A stretch of 6,453 nucleotides of DNA from Rubritepida sp. (lineage in GTDB: Bacteria > Pseudomonadota > Alphaproteobacteria > Acetobacterales > Acetobacteraceae): contig JACMRO010000191.1 of NCBI GenBank assembly GCA_014376425.1, positions 1 to 6,453 on the forward strand, read 5' to 3'. The translations under genes and the position numbers were made by a program. The notes below the pieces were generated by a model that was not told the origin of the DNA, made no database searches, and saw nothing but the letters and a program-made list of their open reading frames with translations. Below, piece after piece: positions 1 through 6,245 of the stretch (within the stretch, counting starts at the first letter, position 1; each line of letters opens with the position of its first letter).

Positions 1-665
1 CCCGCCCCTACCCCGTCTCGGTGCGGCACATCGTGGGCCAGCTCACCCCCGACCTGATGATGGGCTGCCTGGGCCAGGCGGTGCCGGACCGGGTTGCGGC
101 CGAAGGCTCGTCGGCGCTGTGGAACCCGCCCCTGCGCGGCGGCGCTCAGGTCTCCGGGCAGGTGGCCGGGGTGGAAGATTTCGAGATCATCACCTTCAAT
201 TCGGGCGGCACCGGCGCGCGGCGGAGCAAGGACGGTCTGGACGGCACTGCCTTCCCCTCGGGCGTGCGAACCATGAGCGTGGAAGCGACCGAGAATGTCG
301 CCCCAGTCATCTTCTGGCGGAAGGAGCTGCGGCCGGATTCGGCCGGCGCTGGCCGCACCCGCGGCGGCTTTGGCCAGATCATGGAGATCGGCGCCAAGGG
401 CGACGCCGAATTCGCGGTGAACGCCATCTTCGACCGGGTGGCCAACGCACCGAAGGGCCGTTTCGGTGGCCAGGACGGCGCCGCCGGGCGGGTCGGATTG
501 GACGACGCGAACGGCACGCTGCTGCGCACCAAAGGCTTTCAGATCATCCCCAAGGGTCGGCACCTGCTGCTGCACCTGCCCGGCGGCGGCGGGATGGGCG
601 ACCCCTCCGAGCGCGACCCGGCGCTGATCGAGCGTGACCGCGAGGACGGGCTGATCACCGACTGA
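1..665 (+). CDS. hyuB: Hydantoinase B/oxoprolinase family protein (HyuB-type), C-terminal part, 5' end outside window
   Basis: The frame is open from the window edge (first full codon at 3-5) to TGA at 663-665, giving 220 residues of a protein usually about 520-600 residues long. Family hallmarks visible: a glycine-rich stretch GGTGARRSKDGLDG, then FPSGVRTMSVEATE and RPDSAGAGRTRGG, and the typical ending LPGGGGMGDPSERDP followed by an acidic, D-rich tail. Family members form the beta subunit of ATP-dependent N-methylhydantoinase or 5-oxoprolinase-like enzymes, which open cyclic amides in the cytoplasm together with a HyuA subunit. HyuA is usually encoded just upstream and is not in this window. 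Some relatives are acetophenone or acetone carboxylase subunits, so the substrate cannot be read from this fragment. The 3' end overlaps the end of the convergent FAD enzyme gene by 11 bp. Family assignment is firm; substrate is unknown. Confidence 0.93.
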   Translation, partial: RPYPVSVRHIVGQLTPDLMMGCLGQAVPDRVAAEGSSALWNPPLRGGAQVSGQVAGVEDFEIITFNSGGTGARRSKDGLDGTAFPSGVRTMSVEATENVAPVIFWRKELRPDSAGAGRTRGGFGQIMEIGAKGDAEFAVNAIFDRVANAPKGRFGGQDGAAGRVGLDDANGTLLRTKGFQIIPKGRHLLLHLPGGGGMGDPSERDPALIERDREDGLITD

Positions 666-1767
666 ACCGCCGCGGATCGACCATCGCCACCGCATCCGCC
701 ATCGCCGCCGGCACCGCCTGGCCGCGCACCTGCGCCGCCAGGAAATGCCCGGCTGCCGGCGCCGTCTGGATGCCGTAGCCGCCCTGCCCGCACATCCAGA
801 AAAAGCCCGGCAGATGCCCAGGTCCGATCACCAGCGACCGGTCGGGCGCGAAGCTGCGCAGCCCCGCCCAGCTGTGCTCCACCCGCTTCACCTCGATGGC
901 CAGCGCCTGCTGCATCCGGTCCAACGCCACCGCCACGTCGTATTCGTCGGGCTGAGCGTCCATCGGTTCGCTGTCGGTCTCGTCGGCCGGGCTCACCATG
1001 AGTTTGGTCCGCGCCTCAGGCCGGGCATACCAGCTGTGGCCAACATCGCCGACCAGCGGCCAGTCCCGCACCGCGTAGGGTGCGGGGTCGACGATCACGC
1101 CGGTGCGGCGCTTGGGTTGCAGCCCAATCTTCGGCTCACCGGCCAGTGCCGCCACCACGTCGCCCCAGGCGCCGGCGGCGTTGATCAGGATGGGCGCGGC
1201 GAAGGCATCGCCGGCGCTCGTCTCGGTGTGCCAGGCGCCGCCTTCGTACCAGATTCGCCCGGCGTGATGGCGCAGCGCGAGTTGGCCCCCCAGCCGGCGC
1301 ACCATCTTCAGATAGCCGGCATGCAGGGCCGCCACCTCGATGTCGAAGCAATCCGTCTCCAGCAGCGCGTCCACCGCAAATCCCTCGCGCAGCGCCGGCA
1401 CCAGGGCGCGGGCGGCGGCCACGCCAATGCGCTCGATCACTGCGCCGCCGGCCAGCAGCGCTTCCAGCTGCGGCATCTGCTCGGGCGGTGCCAGATGCAA
1501 TACCGGGCGGGGATGGGCCAGCTTCGCGTCGGTAAATCCATCTGGCGGGTTCTCGAAGAAGTCCTTCGACGCGGCGGTCAGGATGCGCACGTCGGCGGCG
1601 CCGTAATTGCGTATCCAGATCGCGGCACTCCGTCCGGTGGCGTGGAAGCCGGCGCTGTCCTCCGCCTCAAGCATTACCACGCGGTGGGTATGGGCCAGTT
1701 GCGCGGCGACGGTGGCTCCCGCCATCCCCGCGCCGATGATGATGGCATCCGTGGCTGTGATCTGCAT
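655..1767 (-). CDS. FAD-dependent amino acid dehydrogenase/oxidase, DAO superfamily, DauA (D-arginine dehydrogenase)-like
   Basis: This 370-residue flavoenzyme should oxidise an amino acid to its imino acid, which then hydrolyses to the 2-oxo acid. It begins with a Rossmann dinucleotide fold: GAGMAG at residues 12-17, and an acidic residue (E34) ending strand 2 in VVMLEAE. It follows Pseudomonas DauA closely as I recall that sequence: FHATGRSAA (41-49), LTAASKDFFENPP (63-75), INAAGAW (195-201), GLQPKRR (215-221), HSWAGLRSF (298-306) and GQGGYGIQT (327-335). Y55, R221, Y247 and R304 align with DauA active-site and carboxylate-binding residues. DauA H48 and E87 are I50 and V89 here, so arginine is unlikely to be the substrate. 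I chose the ATG at 1767 because it places the Rossmann strand a few residues from the N terminus, as in DauA; an in-frame ATG at 1827 adds 20 unalignable residues. Neither start has a good Shine-Dalgarno. No signal peptide is seen, so it is probably cytoplasmic. Glycine oxidase or sarcosine oxidase-type activity is an alternative. Confidence 0.9.
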   Translation of the reverse strand: MQITATDAIIIGAGMAGATVAAQLAHTHRVVMLEAEDSAGFHATGRSAAIWIRNYGAADVRILTAASKDFFENPPDGFTDAKLAHPRPVLHLAPPEQMPQLEALLAGGAVIERIGVAAARALVPALREGFAVDALLETDCFDIEVAALHAGYLKMVRRLGGQLALRHHAGRIWYEGGAWHTETSAGDAFAAPILINAAGAWGDVVAALAGEPKIGLQPKRRTGVIVDPAPYAVRDWPLVGDVGHSWYARPEARTKLMVSPADETDSEPMDAQPDEYDVAVALDRMQQALAIEVKRVEHSWAGLRSFAPDRSLVIGPGHLPGFFWMCGQGGYGIQTAPAAGHFLAAQVRGQAVPAAMADAVAMVDPRRFSR

Positions 1768-1777
1768 GGCGGCAGAT
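1760..1777. repeat. Inverted repeat ATCTGC-N6-GCAGAT over the FAD enzyme start codon
   Basis: The arms ATCTGC (1760-1765) and GCAGAT (1772-1777) are perfect complements separated by 6 bp, and the start codon complement (CAT, 1765-1767) overlaps the inner edge of the left arm. A further GCAGAT lies at 1862-1867 in the leader of the divergent operon. The symmetry could be a dimeric regulator site or a small mRNA hairpin occluding the start. Six-base arms can arise by chance, so confidence in function is low. Confidence 0.25.
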
Positions 1778-1892
1778 TGCCCGCCCGCCCGCGAGACGCA
1801 AGGGCACGGCGCCGAGGAGTGTTGCATCGCATGGCCGGGAATGCGTAACCTCCCGTTAACGGCAGATCCAATGCCGGCAAGAGGGAATCACG
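1768..1892. promoter_or_regulatory. Divergent control region between the FAD enzyme gene and the ABC importer operon
   Basis: This 125-bp non-coding stretch separates two divergently transcribed genes, so it should carry both promoters. No convincing sigma-70 promoter is visible. The best plus-strand candidate is TTGCAT (1822-1827), an 18-bp spacer and TAACCT (1846-1851), a weak match. A perfect 10-bp palindrome CCGTTAACGG lies at 1853-1862, just downstream of that candidate -10, where an operator could sit. GGCAGAT occurs at 1771-1777 and again at 1861-1867. Regulation of both genes by one protein is plausible but is inference. Confidence 0.4.
1879..1886 (+). promoter_or_regulatory. Ribosome binding site for the solute-binding protein gene
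   Basis: AAGAGGGA lies 6 nt upstream of ATG 1893. It supports that start: the earlier ATG at 1871 is out of frame, and no other in-frame start with a signal peptide is available. Confidence 0.65.
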
Positions 1893-3251
1893 ATGATCAA
1901 GGAAACCGCCCCCCCGGGCGTCACGACCCGTCGCGCCACCCTGGCGGGCGCCGCTGCGGCCCTGCCCCTGGTAAATGTCCACGCCCAGGGCACTGCCGGC
2001 GCCTTGCGCTGCGCCTTCTGGGATCACTGGGTGCCCACCGGCAACAATGCGATGCGCGAACTGTGCGGCCGTTGGGGCGAGCAGAACCGCGTCAACGTCA
2101 CGCTCGACTTCATCAACACCACCGGCAACCAGCTGCAACTGACGGCGGCGGCGCAAAGCCAGTCGCGCACCGGGCACGACATCATCTCGCTGGCACCGTG
2201 GGACGTCGGCGCCTACTCTGAATTGCTGGAGCCGGTGGACGATGTGATGGGCCGGCTGTCGACCAAGTATGGCCCGCCCAACTCGGCGGCCGAGTTCCTG
2301 GCGAAGCATGGCGGCCGCTGGAAAGCCATTTCCCCCCCCTCCGGCTCCCCGAACAAGCCGGCCTGCGTGCGCTTCGACCTGATGAAGGAACACGCCGGCA
2401 TCGACGTGCAGGCGATGTGGCCGGCGCGCAACGAGCGCGGCCCGGGCGCCGATACCTGGACGTGGGAAACCTTTGCGCAGGCGGCCGAGAAGTGCCAGCG
2501 CGCGGGCTTCCCCTTCGGCCTGCCGATGGGCCAGTTCACCGATGCGGTGGATTGGGTGGGCGCACTGTTCGCGAGCTATGGCGCCTTCATGACGGATGCG
2601 CGGGGCAACCCCACCATCCGCGGCAACGCCAAGCTGCGCCAGGCCATTGAGATGACGGTGCGGATCAGCCGCTTCCTGCCCAATGACGTCTGGGCGTGGG
2701 ACGACGCATCGAACAACCGGGCGCTGATTTCCGGCCGCTCGGCGCTGGTGTTCAACCCCCCCTCCGCCTGGGCGGTGGCCAAGCGCGACGCGCCAGCGGT
2801 TGCGGAGAAATGCTGGACCATCCCGATGCCGGCCGGCCCCGAAGGCCGCTTCCTGGCCTACCTGCCCTGGAACTCCGGCATCTGGGCCTTTGGCCGCAAC
2901 AAGACCGCCGCCAAGGCGCTGCTGGAGTTTCTGAGCGAGCGCGAAAGCGCCGAGCACACCACCAACACCTCGGGCGGCTATGACATCCCGCCCTTCGCCA
3001 CGATGAGTGATTTCCGCGTGTGGGAACGCGAGGGACCGCCCGTCGGCACCATCTTCAACTACCCCAACAAGCCACACCACCAGGCGACGGCGTCGATCGC
3101 CTTCGCACCCGCCCCGCCGGAGCTGGCGACGCAGATGTACATCCAGGCGCTGAACACCAAGGTGGTCGCCCGCATCGCCCAGGGCGGTGATAGCCTGGAC
3201 ACGGCCCTGGGCTGGCTGGAACGCGAGATCAACACCATGCGCCGGGGCTGA
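1893..3251 (+). CDS. ABC transporter extracellular solute-binding protein, family 1 (CUT1 importer), Tat-type signal
   Basis: This 452-residue protein should bind the transported solute in the periplasm and deliver it to the two permeases encoded directly downstream. The N terminus is a twin-arginine-type signal: TTRRATLAG with R13-R14, an alanine/leucine-rich core at about 17-27, and a probable cleavage site VHA|Q after residue 31. The mature part has the length and order of family 1 binding proteins (about 400-420 residues). It starts with a strand ending in FWDHW (42-46), continues with a segment GHDIISLAPWDVGAYSELLEP (about 94-114) typical of the ligand-binding lobe, then TWTWETFAQAAEKC (about 188-201), and ends in a helical LDTALGWLEREIN. 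Five cysteines (C40, C58, C158, C201, C307) are unusual for this family and fit export of a folded protein. It is the first gene of a four-gene operon. CUT1 binding proteins normally take sugars, polyols or glycerol-3-phosphate, but the ligand here cannot be read from sequence. Confidence 0.93.
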   Translation: MIKETAPPGVTTRRATLAGAAAALPLVNVHAQGTAGALRCAFWDHWVPTGNNAMRELCGRWGEQNRVNVTLDFINTTGNQLQLTAAAQSQSRTGHDIISLAPWDVGAYSELLEPVDDVMGRLSTKYGPPNSAAEFLAKHGGRWKAISPPSGSPNKPACVRFDLMKEHAGIDVQAMWPARNERGPGADTWTWETFAQAAEKCQRAGFPFGLPMGQFTDAVDWVGALFASYGAFMTDARGNPTIRGNAKLRQAIEMTVRISRFLPNDVWAWDDASNNRALISGRSALVFNPPSAWAVAKRDAPAVAEKCWTIPMPAGPEGRFLAYLPWNSGIWAFGRNKTAAKALLEFLSERESAEHTTNTSGGYDIPPFATMSDFRVWEREGPPVGTIFNYPNKPHHQATASIAFAPAPPELATQMYIQALNTKVVARIAQGGDSLDTALGWLEREINTMRRG

Positions 3252-4181
3252 ATGGCCTCCAACATCGCCATGGCGGGGGGGGCCGCAGCCCCCCGCCCGG
3301 GGAGCCTGCGCCGCTTCGCCCGCGCAAGGTCCACCATCGCCTTCCTGATGACCCTGCCGCTGATCCTGATCATCGGCGGCCTGGTCGTCTGGCCGGCCGG
3401 CTACGCCATGCACCTGGCCACGATGAACCGTCGGATGACGGCGTATATCGGGCTGGAGAACTTCGTCATCCTGCTGGAGAACGACACCTTCCGGATGGTG
3501 ATCTTCCAGTCCTGCTTCTTCGCCATCGTGGCGGTGCTGCTCAAGGCGTTGATCGGCTTCTGGCTGGCGCACATGCTGCACCACATCCCGACCAAGGGTC
3601 AGCGCAAGTGGCGCGGCATGCTGCTGGTGCCCTGGGTCATCCCGCCGGCGCTGTCCACGCTGGGCTGGTGGTGGATGTTCGAGCCCAGCTATTCGTCGAT
3701 CAACTTCCTAGTCAACGCGGTGGGCTTTCCCTCCATCCCCTGGCTCGGCAGCCCGTGGTGGGCGCGCATTTCCATTATCATCGTCAACGTCTGGTACGGC
3801 GCGCCATTTTTCATGATCATGTACCTGGCCGCGCTGAAGTCGGTGCCGGAACAGCTTTACGAAGCGGCCGCCATCGACGGCGCCAGCAGCTGGCAGCGGC
3901 TGTTCCGCATCACCTTGCCGATGATGCGGAACATCATCTCGATCACGGTGCTGTTCAGCCTGATTGTGACCTTCGCCAATTACGACATCGTCCGCGTCCT
4001 CACCAATGGCGGCCCGCGCGACCTGACGCATGTCTTCGCGTCCTACGCATTCCAGGTCGGCGTGCTGAGTGGCAACATCCCGCGTGGCGCCGCGGTGTCG
4101 CTGTTCATGTTCCCGCTGCTGGCGGTGGTGGCGTTCTTCATGCTCAGGGGCATCAACGCCCGCAATAAGGAGATGGCATGA
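3252..4181 (+). CDS. ABC transporter permease, MalF-like (CUT1 importer)
   Basis: A 309-residue inner-membrane subunit, one half of the channel. Six membrane segments are visible at about 29-53, 82-107, 121-142, 172-194, 228-250 and 279-298. The cytoplasmic EAA loop that docks on the ATPase is at 204-223 (EAAAIDG then a helix ending in LP), and TNGGP at 251-255 is a typical MalF/UgpA-family motif. The ATG immediately follows the TGA of the binding-protein gene, with only a poor GGGG purine run upstream (3244-3247), so it is probably translated by termination-reinitiation. A second in-frame ATG at 3270 is possible, but starting at 3252 keeps the tight junction. A strong GC hairpin (3272-3297) lies within codons 7-16. 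Pairing with the next gene as the second permease is the normal CUT1 arrangement. Confidence 0.94.
   Translation: MASNIAMAGGAAAPRPGSLRRFARARSTIAFLMTLPLILIIGGLVVWPAGYAMHLATMNRRMTAYIGLENFVILLENDTFRMVIFQSCFFAIVAVLLKALIGFWLAHMLHHIPTKGQRKWRGMLLVPWVIPPALSTLGWWWMFEPSYSSINFLVNAVGFPSIPWLGSPWWARISIIIVNVWYGAPFFMIMYLAALKSVPEQLYEAAAIDGASSWQRLFRITLPMMRNIISITVLFSLIVTFANYDIVRVLTNGGPRDLTHVFASYAFQVGVLSGNIPRGAAVSLFMFPLLAVVAFFMLRGINARNKEMA
3272..3297 (+). repeat. GC-rich hairpin at the binding-protein/permease junction
   Basis: A 9-bp perfect stem made only of G-C pairs (3272-3280 with 3289-3297) closes an 8-nt loop. It sits 21 nt downstream of the binding-protein stop codon and inside the first codons of the permease. 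Such a stem in mRNA could protect the 3' end of the upstream message or slow translation of the permease, giving more binding protein than permease, as the intergenic malE-malF repeats do in E. coli. There is no U tract, so it is not a classical terminator. The structure is seen in sequence; the role is inference. Confidence 0.5.
4167..4172 (+). promoter_or_regulatory. Ribosome binding site of the second permease, inside the first permease gene
   Basis: AAGGAG lies 5 nt before ATG 4178 and is the best Shine-Dalgarno in the window. It fixes the start that overlaps the previous stop in an ATGA junction. Confidence 0.75.
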
Positions 4182-5059
4182 GCACCTCGTTCGTGCCGGC
4201 GGTCCGCCGCCAGGGTTCGCTCCATGCCGAACGGCGCTGGGCACTCATCGTCGCCTATGTATCGCTGGTGCTGGCGTCGATCGTGATGCTCGCGCCGCCT
4301 TTCTACATGTTGCTCACCAGCCTGAAGGGCTCGGCCGAGATCGCCGATCTGTCCGGCAACCCCTGGCTGCTCCGCAATCCCACGCTGGAAAACTACGCCG
4401 CCATCATCGGCAGCTCGATGTTCCGGGGCTTCTTCTGGAACTCCATCAAGGTCACGGTGATGGTCGTCGCCATCACCATGGTGGTATCGGTGCTGGCGGC
4501 CTTCGCGCTGGCACGGATGAAGTTCTGGGGCAGTGAATTCCTGGCGACCGGTATTTTCCTGACCTACCTGGTGCCGGACACGCTGCTGTTCCTGCCGCTC
4601 TATCAGATCGTCGGCGGGCTGGGGTTGCTGGATTCCACTTGGGGGCTGGTGCTGGTCTATCCCACGCTCACCGTGCCGTTCTGTACCTGGATTATGATCG
4701 GCTATTTTGCGTCGATCCCGAAGGAGCTGGATGAGGCCGCGCTGATCGATGGCGCCAACTGGGCGCAGATGCTGTGGAAGATCTTCATCCCCGTCGCCCT
4801 GCCCGGCATCATCGCGGCCACCATTTTCGCCTTTACGGTGTCCTGGGCGGCCTTCGTCTATCCCACCGCCTTCATCACCCGGCCCGATGAGATGCCGCTG
4901 ACGATCGGCGTGGTATCGCAGCTGATCCGCGGCGACACCTTCGCCTGGGGGCAGATCATGGCCGGCGCATTGCTGGCGGCACTGCCGCCGGTCGTCGTCT
5001 ACGCCTTTCTCATGGACTACTACATCGCGGGCCTGACGGCTGGCGCTACCAAGGGTTAA
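4178..5059 (+). CDS. ABC transporter permease, MalG-like (CUT1 importer)
   Basis: A 293-residue inner-membrane subunit forming the second half of the channel with the MalF-like protein. Six hydrophobic segments appear at about 22-44, 86-110, 122-144, 152-175, 209-232 and 261-282. Family marks include the first periplasmic loop ending in NPTLENY (67-73), FWNSIKVT (86-93), LVPDTLLFLPLYQ (131-143), the EAA loop at 186-205 (EAALIDG then FIP), and the C-terminal GLTAGATKG (285-293), a usual ending for MalG/UgpE-type proteins. The gene overlaps the upstream permease by 4 nt (ATGA) and is followed after 2 nt by the ATPase gene, so the three are translated together. Length is normal for the family and no motif is missing. 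Transported substrate unknown. Confidence 0.95.
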   Translation: MSTSFVPAVRRQGSLHAERRWALIVAYVSLVLASIVMLAPPFYMLLTSLKGSAEIADLSGNPWLLRNPTLENYAAIIGSSMFRGFFWNSIKVTVMVVAITMVVSVLAAFALARMKFWGSEFLATGIFLTYLVPDTLLFLPLYQIVGGLGLLDSTWGLVLVYPTLTVPFCTWIMIGYFASIPKELDEAALIDGANWAQMLWKIFIPVALPGIIAATIFAFTVSWAAFVYPTAFITRPDEMPLTIGVVSQLIRGDTFAWGQIMAGALLAALPPVVVYAFLMDYYIAGLTAGATKG

Positions 5060-5061
5060 CG

Positions 5062-6150
5062 ATGGCGCAGGTCACTCTGAGGAAAATCGTCAAGGAATAC
5101 GAGGGCGGCGTGCAGGCGGTGAAGGGCATCGACCTCGACATCGCCGACCATGAATTCGTGGTGCTGGTGGGGCCTTCGGGTTGCGGCAAATCCACCACGC
5201 TGCGGATGATCGCGGGGTTAGAGGAAATCTCTTCGGGCGACATCAGCATCGGCGGCAACCTCGTCAATGACGTGCCGCCGCGCGACCGCGACATCGCCAT
5301 GGTGTTCCAGAACTACGCGCTCTATCCGCACATGTCGGTCTTCGACAACATGGCCTTCGGCCTTACCTTGCGGAAGTTTCCCAAGGACGAGATTCGCAGG
5401 CGTGTGGATAACGCCGCCCGCATCCTGGACATCACGCCGCTGCTCGATCGCAAGCCCAAGGCGCTGTCCGGCGGCCAGCGCCAGCGTGTGGCGATGGGCC
5501 GCGCCATCGTGCGCGACCTCAAGGTCTTCCTGTTCCACGAGCCGTTGTCCAACCTCGACGCCAAGCTGCGGGTGCAGGTGCGCACCGAGATCAAGAAGGT
5601 GCACCAGACGGTCAAGACAACCACCATCTACGTCACGCATGACCAGGTGGAGGCGATGACGCTGGCGGACCGGGTGGTGGTGATGAACCACGGCATCATC
5701 GAGCAGGTCGGCCCGCCGCAGGAGCTGTATCACCACCCAGCCACGCGTTTCGTGGCCGGCTTCATCGGCTCACCGGCGATGAACTTCCTGCCCGCGCGCG
5801 TCGAGGATGGCGCGGTGCATCTGCATGGCGGCGCCGTGCTGCCCATCCCGCCGAACCGGCGCGAACGCTATGCTCCGGCGGTAGGCCGGGACCTGCTGTT
5901 CGGCATCCGGCCCGAGCATTTGACCGACCAGCGCCTGGGCCTAACCAACCGTGCGGACATCCTGATCACGCCGGAAGTCATCGAGCCCATGGGCATGGAG
6001 ACGCTGGTGCATTTCCACCTCGGCGAGGCACGCGACTGCTGCGCGCGGATCGAACCCACCGTGCAGGCCGCACCGGGCGTGCCGCTGATGCTGACGGTGG
6101 ATATGAACAACATGCACCTGCTGGATGCGGCGACGGGGCGGGTGCTGTAG
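5062..6150 (+). CDS. ABC transporter ATP-binding protein, MalK/UgpC-like (CUT1 importer), with atypical Walker B (Asp to His)
   Basis: A 362-residue ATPase that should power the importer from the cytoplasmic face as a dimer. Motifs in order: A-loop Y13, Walker A GPSGCGKST (37-45, K43), Q-loop Q83 in VFQNYALYPHM, signature LSGGQ (135-139), Walker B VFLFHE (155-160), D-loop SNLD (163-166) and H-loop H193 in VTHDQ. A MalK-type regulatory/TOBE region follows from about 236, with GIRPEHL (281-287) and PMGMETLVHF (309-318). The Walker B Asp, which helps hold Mg2+, is His159 (codon CAC), whereas the family reads FLFDEP or FLLDEP. The catalytic Glu160 is kept. L153 also replaces a usual Pro. AAGGG at 5051-5055 sits 6 nt before the ATG. 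It is the last gene of the operon. UgpC, SmoK and MsmX-type ATPases look alike, so no substrate name is given. Whether H159 leaves an active enzyme, or is a sequencing error, cannot be told here. Confidence 0.95.
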   Translation: MAQVTLRKIVKEYEGGVQAVKGIDLDIADHEFVVLVGPSGCGKSTTLRMIAGLEEISSGDISIGGNLVNDVPPRDRDIAMVFQNYALYPHMSVFDNMAFGLTLRKFPKDEIRRRVDNAARILDITPLLDRKPKALSGGQRQRVAMGRAIVRDLKVFLFHEPLSNLDAKLRVQVRTEIKKVHQTVKTTTIYVTHDQVEAMTLADRVVVMNHGIIEQVGPPQELYHHPATRFVAGFIGSPAMNFLPARVEDGAVHLHGGAVLPIPPNRRERYAPAVGRDLLFGIRPEHLTDQRLGLTNRADILITPEVIEPMGMETLVHFHLGEARDCCARIEPTVQAAPGVPLMLTVDMNNMHLLDAATGRVL

Positions 6151-6172
6151 GCGCCCTATTAGTCCGCCGCGT

Positions 6173-6185
6173 CAGCCAAAGGCTG
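6173..6185 (+). terminator. Weak hairpin downstream of the operon, possible transcription end
   Basis: CAGCC and GGCTG form a 5-bp stem around an AAA loop, 22 nt after the ATPase stop codon. No U tract follows, so it is not a good intrinsic terminator. It is listed because it is the first symmetrical element after the operon and no stronger candidate is seen. Confidence 0.2.
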
Positions 6186-6221
6186 TGCAGGCCGAGCCGC
6201 GCAGCATCAGTACACTGCCAC

Positions 6222-6233
6222 CCAGCTAGCTGG
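6222..6233. repeat. 12-bp perfect palindrome CCAGCTAGCTGG followed by CCTAGG
   Basis: The 12-bp palindrome at 6222-6233 is immediately followed by a second palindrome CCTAGG (6234-6239). Each contains CTAG, a tetranucleotide scarce in many high-GC proteobacteria. It lies between the operon and the unidentified minus-strand frame and could be a protein site or a bidirectional transcription end. Function is unknown. Confidence 0.3.
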
Positions 6234-6245
6234 CCTAGGGCCGCA

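Noticed and set aside
1768..1827. Earlier in-frame start (ATG complement at 1825-1827) for the FAD enzyme, adding 20 residues
   Set aside because: The extension is unalignable, lacks a Shine-Dalgarno, and would push the Rossmann strand away from its usual position near the N terminus.
745..1848. 367-codon plus-strand open frame
   Set aside because: It lies opposite the DauA-like gene, whose motifs are unmistakable, and shows no domain pattern of its own.
1831..1848. Five-codon leader ORF (MAGNA) preceded by GAGGAG at 1814-1819
   Set aside because: Spacing of 11 nt is long, there is no amino acid bias suggesting attenuation, and no transcription start is known upstream of it.
3275..3282. G8 run in the permease N terminus, and C7-C8 runs in the binding protein (1909-1915, 2332-2339, 2756-2762), as phase-variation tracts
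   Set aside because: Runs of this length are expected in such GC-rich DNA, and importers of this type are not usual phase-variable genes. All frames are intact.
1674..3584. 636-codon open frame on the minus strand
   Set aside because: It is antisense to the binding protein and permease, which have clear families. Its peptide is an R/H/G/Q-rich mix without motifs, as expected for the opposite strand of GC-rich genes.
6150..6155. GGCGCC palindrome at the ATPase stop as part of a terminator
   Set aside because: A 6-bp GC palindrome is common here and has no loop or U tract.
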